From the NCBI GenBank assembly GCA_025937075.1, contig JAICSD010000019.1, positions 1-19,570 on the forward strand: DNA of 19,570 nucleotides, given 5' to 3'. A program made the position numbers and the translations under genes. The notes under the pieces are model-generated. The model was not told the origin of the DNA and searched no databases. It saw only the letters and a list, made by a program, of their open reading frames with translations. Shown here piece by piece: positions 16,165-19,570 of this stretch. How positions within the stretch are numbered: position 1 is the stretch's first letter; each line of letters opens with the position of its first letter. The DNA comes from Vicinamibacteria bacterium. GTDB lineage: Bacteria > Acidobacteriota > Vicinamibacteria > Vicinamibacterales > 2-12-FULL-66-21.

Positions 16165-17289
16165 ATGCAACCCGTGCGAATCGCGATCGACGCGCGCAAA
16201 CTGCGCGATTACGGCATCGGCACGTACGTGCGCAACCTGCTGCGGCAGCTCGCGCGGCAGGACCACGCGACCGAGTTCATCGTCCTCTGCCAGGAGCCGG
16301 ACTGCGCGATGGTGCCGGAGCTCGGCGCCAACTTTCGCGCGGTGCCCGAACGCGCCGGCGCGTACTCGAGGCGCGAGCAGTTGACCGTGCCGCTCGACCT
16401 GCGGCGCGAGCGGGCGGAGCTCTTTCACGCGCCGCATTACGTGCTGCCGCCGCTGACGCCCTGCCGATCCGTGGTGACGATCCACGACTGCATTCACCTG
16501 CGATTTCCGCAATACCTGCCGAGCCGGATCGGGTACGCGTACGCGCGAGCGTCATTGTGGACGGCAACGCATCGCGCCGCGCGCGTGATCACGGTCTCCG
16601 AGGCGTCGAAGCGCGACATCCTGCGGTATTTCCGCGTGCCCGAGTCGCGGATCGAGGTCATCTACAACGCGATCGACGATCGCTTCTGGGAAGAGCCCTC
16701 CGCCGAAGACATCGATCGCGTGCGGCAGCGATATCAGCTCAACGCGCCGTTCGTCCTGTACGCCGGAAACATCAAGCCGCACAAGAACCTCGAGCGGCTG
16801 ATCGAAGCATTCCACCTGCTCCGGCAGGATCAGCATCTCAAGGACGTGCAGCTGCTGATCATCGGCGACGAGATCTCGAAGTACGCCAGCCTCCGCCGGG
16901 CGGTCCACCGCCACAAGCTGCACAAGTACGTGCGGTTCTTCGGATTCGTGCCGGACCAGACGCTCGCGGCCCTCTATCGGCTTGCCGCCGTCTTCGTCTT
17001 TCCGTCGCTGTATGAAGGGTTCGGTCTGCCGCCACTCGAGGCGATGGCGAGCGGCACCCCCGTCATCACGTCGAATGTCTCGTCGCTCCCGGAGGTCGTC
17101 GGTGATGCCGCGCTGATGATCGATCCGTACGATCCCGCGGCCATTGCCGACGCGATGCGCCGCGTGCTCGACGATGAGGGGCTGCGCGCTGATTTGAGGA
17201 CGCGCGGGCTGGCGCGCGCGCGCGAATTTTCCTGGGAGCGCTCGATCGGCCGCGTTCGGGAGATCTACAGCGAGGTGATGCAGGCGTGA
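16165..17289 (+). CDS. Glycosyltransferase family 4
   Basis: A GT-B glycosyltransferase of 374 residues (381 if started at 16144). It begins VRIAIDARKLRDYGIGTYVRN, followed by the acceptor-domain segment TIHDCIHLRFPQY and ITVSEASKRDILRYF. The donor domain has YAGNIKPHKNLERLIEAF, IIGDE and YEGFGLPPLEAMASGTPVITSN with the E-x7-E pair; such enzymes resemble MtfB-type mannosyltransferases. Two starts compete. ATG 16144 sits directly against AAAGGAG (16137-16143), which is too close for normal use, and ATG 16165 gives the conserved N-terminus 1 nt after the previous stop, which I prefer. Its stop overlaps the next start as GTGA at 17286-17289. Confidence 0.9.
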   Translation: MQPVRIAIDARKLRDYGIGTYVRNLLRQLARQDHATEFIVLCQEPDCAMVPELGANFRAVPERAGAYSRREQLTVPLDLRRERAELFHAPHYVLPPLTPCRSVVTIHDCIHLRFPQYLPSRIGYAYARASLWTATHRAARVITVSEASKRDILRYFRVPESRIEVIYNAIDDRFWEEPSAEDIDRVRQRYQLNAPFVLYAGNIKPHKNLERLIEAFHLLRQDQHLKDVQLLIIGDEISKYASLRRAVHRHKLHKYVRFFGFVPDQTLAALYRLAAVFVFPSLYEGFGLPPLEAMASGTPVITSNVSSLPEVVGDAALMIDPYDPAAIADAMRRVLDDEGLRADLRTRGLARAREFSWERSIGRVREIYSEVMQA

Positions 17290-18413
17290 GCCGCGTCGCG
17301 CTGGTCCACGACTGGCTCACCGGCATGCGCGGAGGGGAGAAGGTGCTCGAGGCGATTGCCGAGCTGTATCCCGGCTCGCCGATTTTCACGCTCGTGCACG
17401 TCCCTGGCTCGGTATCGACGGCGCTCGAATCGCACCGCATCGTGGCGTCGCTCGTGAACCGGTTGCCCGCCTCCGCCACTCGGTATCGCGAATACCTGCC
17501 GCTCTTCCCCACCGTCATCGAACAGTTCGATTTGGACGCGTTCGACCTCGTCATCAGCACGAGTCACTGCGCCGCCAAATCGGTTGTCGTGCCCGGCCGC
17601 ACGCCGCACATCTGCTACTGCCATTCGCCTATGCGGTACGCCTGGGATCAGTTCGACTCGTACTTCGGACCGGATCAGGTTGGACCGTGGAAATCGAGGC
17701 TGCTGAGGCGCGTGCTCGCGAGGCTCGCACGGTGGGATGCGGCCACGGCAGCGCGGGTGGATCGCTTCGTCGCCAACTCCCTCTATGTTGCGGCGCGCAT
17801 CCGCCGATACTATAATCGCGAGGCGACCGTCGTGTATCCCCCTGTAGATACAGAGTTTTACCACCCGGATCCCGCTCGGCGCCCTGAACCGTTCTTCCTG
17901 ATTGTGTCGGCGATGGTGCCCTACAAGCGCCTCGACGTGGCGATCCGCGCGTGCAGGCGCGCCGGCGCGCGGCTGACCATTGTCGGCCGCGGGCCCGAGG
18001 AAGCGCGGCTGCGCGCGATGGCGGATGATGCGGTCGAATTCCGGGGCTGGCTGGCGGACGAGGAGATTCGCGATCTGTATCAACGCTGCAGCGCCGTGCT
18101 GATGCCCGGCGTCGAGGATTTCGGGATGGTGCCCGTGGAGGCCATGGCGTGCGGCCGGCCGGTCGTGGCGCTCGCCAGGGGCGGCGCTGTCGAAAGCGTC
18201 GCCGACGGCCAGACGGGCATTCTGGTGCACGACGACTCCGCGGACGCGTTCGCCGACGCGATCGCCGAGGTGCCCGCAAAGGCGTTCGACCCCGCTGCCA
18301 TCCGCCGCCACGCGGAGCAGTTCTCGCGGGCACGCTTTCAGCGCGAATTCGCAAGGGTCGTCGAGGACGAGAACCCCGCGCCGGAGTGTACGACCAGGGC
18401 GACGCGCCCATGA
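17286..18413 (+). CDS. Glycosyltransferase family 4, WbaZ-like
   Basis: A 375-residue GT-B glycosyltransferase of a branch distinct from the other GT4 enzymes here. The N-terminus VALVHDWLTGMRGGEKVLEAI at about 4-24 and the later HICYCHSPMRYAWDQ are signatures of the WbaZ-like mannosyltransferase group. The donor domain has MVPYKRLDVAIRACRRAGARL, IVGRGPEE and VEDFGMVPVEAMACGRPVVAL, where the E-x7-E pair is kept. WbaZ adds mannose in O-antigen synthesis; mannose here is an inference. The GTG start at 17286 overlaps the previous stop as GTGA, and the TGA at 18411-18413 overlaps the following ATG, so it belongs to one coupled operon. Confidence 0.92.
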   Translation: MSRVALVHDWLTGMRGGEKVLEAIAELYPGSPIFTLVHVPGSVSTALESHRIVASLVNRLPASATRYREYLPLFPTVIEQFDLDAFDLVISTSHCAAKSVVVPGRTPHICYCHSPMRYAWDQFDSYFGPDQVGPWKSRLLRRVLARLARWDAATAARVDRFVANSLYVAARIRRYYNREATVVYPPVDTEFYHPDPARRPEPFFLIVSAMVPYKRLDVAIRACRRAGARLTIVGRGPEEARLRAMADDAVEFRGWLADEEIRDLYQRCSAVLMPGVEDFGMVPVEAMACGRPVVALARGGAVESVADGQTGILVHDDSADAFADAIAEVPAKAFDPAAIRRHAEQFSRARFQREFARVVEDENPAPECTTRATRP

Positions 18414-19570
18414 TGAGGAGATATAACCGTCTGCTCGTTGCCTCCTTCATCCTGAGCGACGTCCTCCTCGGGATGGCCGCCTTCGTCATCGCCTACCTGC
18501 TCCGCTTCGAGACCGGACTCCCCGTCGTCAAGGGGGTTCCGCCGTTCGCGCAGTATCTGCGGATCGCGCCGTTCATCGGGCTGCTTGTCCCGATCGCCTA
18601 TCACGTGCAGGGCCTCTACCGGCTGCGCCGTGGCCGATCGCGCGTGGACGACTTCTTCGGCGTGTTCGTCGGCAGCATCCTGGCGGTCGTCCTCGGCCTG
18701 GGCGGCACGCTGTACGTGCAGACGTATTACGTGGCGGAGCCTGCGAAGGATCTCGGGCTGTACGAGGTGTCGCAGGGCGTCTGGGTCTTCTTTCTCATCA
18801 TCAACGTCGGCTTCTCGTACGCGTCGCGCGAGCTGGTGCGCGAAGCGCTCGAACGGCGATGGCGCGCAGGCATCGGCCTCAAACGGGTGCTGATCGCCGG
18901 CGCGGGCGACCTCGGACGCATCGTCGCCGACAAGGTGCTCGAGCATCGGGAGCTCGGGTTCAAGATCACCGGGTTCCTCGACGACCGCGCGGTCGGCGAT
19001 CACATCGGGTATCGCGGCATCCCGTTGATGGGCACGCTGGCGGATGCGGCGGACATCATCCGGCGCGAGCGGGTCGATCATCTCTATGTCGCGCTGCCGC
19101 TCGAAGAGCACGTCAAGATGCTCGGGCTGGTCGAGGCCACGAACCGCGAAGGCATCGACATCCACGTCGTCCCGGATCTGCTGCAGTTCATCGCGCTGCG
19201 GGCGCGGCTCGAGAACCTCGATGGCGTCCCCATCATCAGCCTCAACGACGTTCCGCTGCGCGGCTTCAACAGCCTGCTCAAGCGCGCCACCGACGTGGCG
19301 ATCTCGAGCGCGGCGCTTTCCGTCCTCGCGGCCCCGTTCGCGTTGATCGCGCTGCTCGTGCGCAGAACGTCGAACGGCCCCGTGTTCTACAAGCAGGAAC
19401 GCATGGGCCTCGACGGCAGCGCCTTCGAGGTCTACAAGTTCCGGTCGATGTACGAAGGGGCCGAAGACGAGAGCGGGCCGGTCTGGGCGCGGGACAACGA
19501 TCCGCGGTGTACGCCCGTCGGACGATGGCTGCGCCGGTTCGACATCGACGAGCTGCCGCAGCTCTGGAAC
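18410..19570 (+). CDS. Polyprenyl-phosphate sugar-1-phosphate transferase (WcaJ/WbaP type), 3' truncated by window end
   Basis: An open frame of 387 codons that runs off the window. It is the initiating enzyme of exopolysaccharide synthesis, moving a sugar-1-phosphate (often glucose or galactose) from a UDP-sugar to undecaprenyl phosphate. Hydrophobic segments lie at about 8-31, 50-67, 82-105 and 123-138. A Rossmann-like domain begins RVLIAGAGDLGRIVADKV at 159-176. KRATDV at 291-296 precedes the re-entrant membrane helix at about 297-317. The catalytic domain shows PVFYKQERMG, YKFRSM at 342-347, ARDNDPR at 360-366 and DELPQLWN at 380-387, which carries the Asp-Glu pair known from PglC-type enzymes. 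Roughly 60-70 residues should follow. ATG 18410 overlaps the previous stop as ATGA; a second ATG at 18413 is also possible. Confidence 0.94.
   Translation, partial: MMRRYNRLLVASFILSDVLLGMAAFVIAYLLRFETGLPVVKGVPPFAQYLRIAPFIGLLVPIAYHVQGLYRLRRGRSRVDDFFGVFVGSILAVVLGLGGTLYVQTYYVAEPAKDLGLYEVSQGVWVFFLIINVGFSYASRELVREALERRWRAGIGLKRVLIAGAGDLGRIVADKVLEHRELGFKITGFLDDRAVGDHIGYRGIPLMGTLADAADIIRRERVDHLYVALPLEEHVKMLGLVEATNREGIDIHVVPDLLQFIALRARLENLDGVPIISLNDVPLRGFNSLLKRATDVAISSAALSVLAAPFALIALLVRRTSNGPVFYKQERMGLDGSAFEVYKFRSMYEGAEDESGPVWARDNDPRCTPVGRWLRRFDIDELPQLWN

Overview
The window is about 19.6 kb of GC-rich, very gene-dense bacterial chromosome with no phage, IS, tRNA, rRNA or CRISPR signal. Gene content and order suggest an Acidobacteriota bacterium, most likely of the Vicinamibacteria type. 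The reasons are the GC-rich codon use, the run msbA-yicC-gmk-rpoZ-coaBC-family 4 UDG-priA, and the linked exopolysaccharide genes. This is inference from gene order and protein style, not a database result.

Layout: (1) 5-1357, minus strand: der, a tandem GTPase for ribosome assembly. (2) 1383-2732, plus strand: a strong sigma70-type promoter drives a 90-residue HU/IHF-family protein, followed in the same frame 24 nt later by an M50 (site-2 protease type) membrane metalloprotease. (3) 12978 down to 2721, minus strand: nine closely packed genes read ugd, galE, msbA-like ABC transporter, yicC, gmk, rpoZ, coaBC, family 4 uracil-DNA glycosylase, priA. Several junctions are stop/start overlaps (ATGA or GTGA). 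The 55-codon rpoZ lies between gmk and coaBC. The last gene, priA, overlaps the end of the M50 gene tail to tail by 12 bp. (4) 12979-13114: the main divergent intergenic region, conspicuously AT-rich next to the ugd-distal strand. (5) 13115-19570, plus strand: a translationally coupled polysaccharide operon of five glycosyltransferases (GT4, GT4, GT2, GT4, WbaZ-like GT4), then a polyprenyl-phosphate sugar-phosphate transferase that runs off the window end.

How they fit together: Ugd and GalE can make UDP-glucuronate and UDP-galactose. The divergent operon holds the initiating transferase and five glycosyltransferases that would use activated sugars to build a lipid-linked repeat unit. The MsbA-like protein is a lipid flippase candidate. 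The rest of the minus-strand operon is housekeeping: RNA turnover (YicC), GMP phosphorylation (Gmk), RNA polymerase omega, CoA synthesis, uracil repair and replication restart. Thus envelope precursor genes are upstream of core growth genes in one apparent transcription unit.

I found no clear evidence for a wholly new biological system. The most notable unexplained signals are: two related GGGGTCAGA-core REP-like sequences that sit in frame in variable linkers of both priA and the uracil-DNA glycosylase gene; a dyad centred on the -10 element of the HU promoter; a similar TTGACAGC/TAAGT/GTTAG arrangement upstream of ugd; and the in-frame HU-protease junction.
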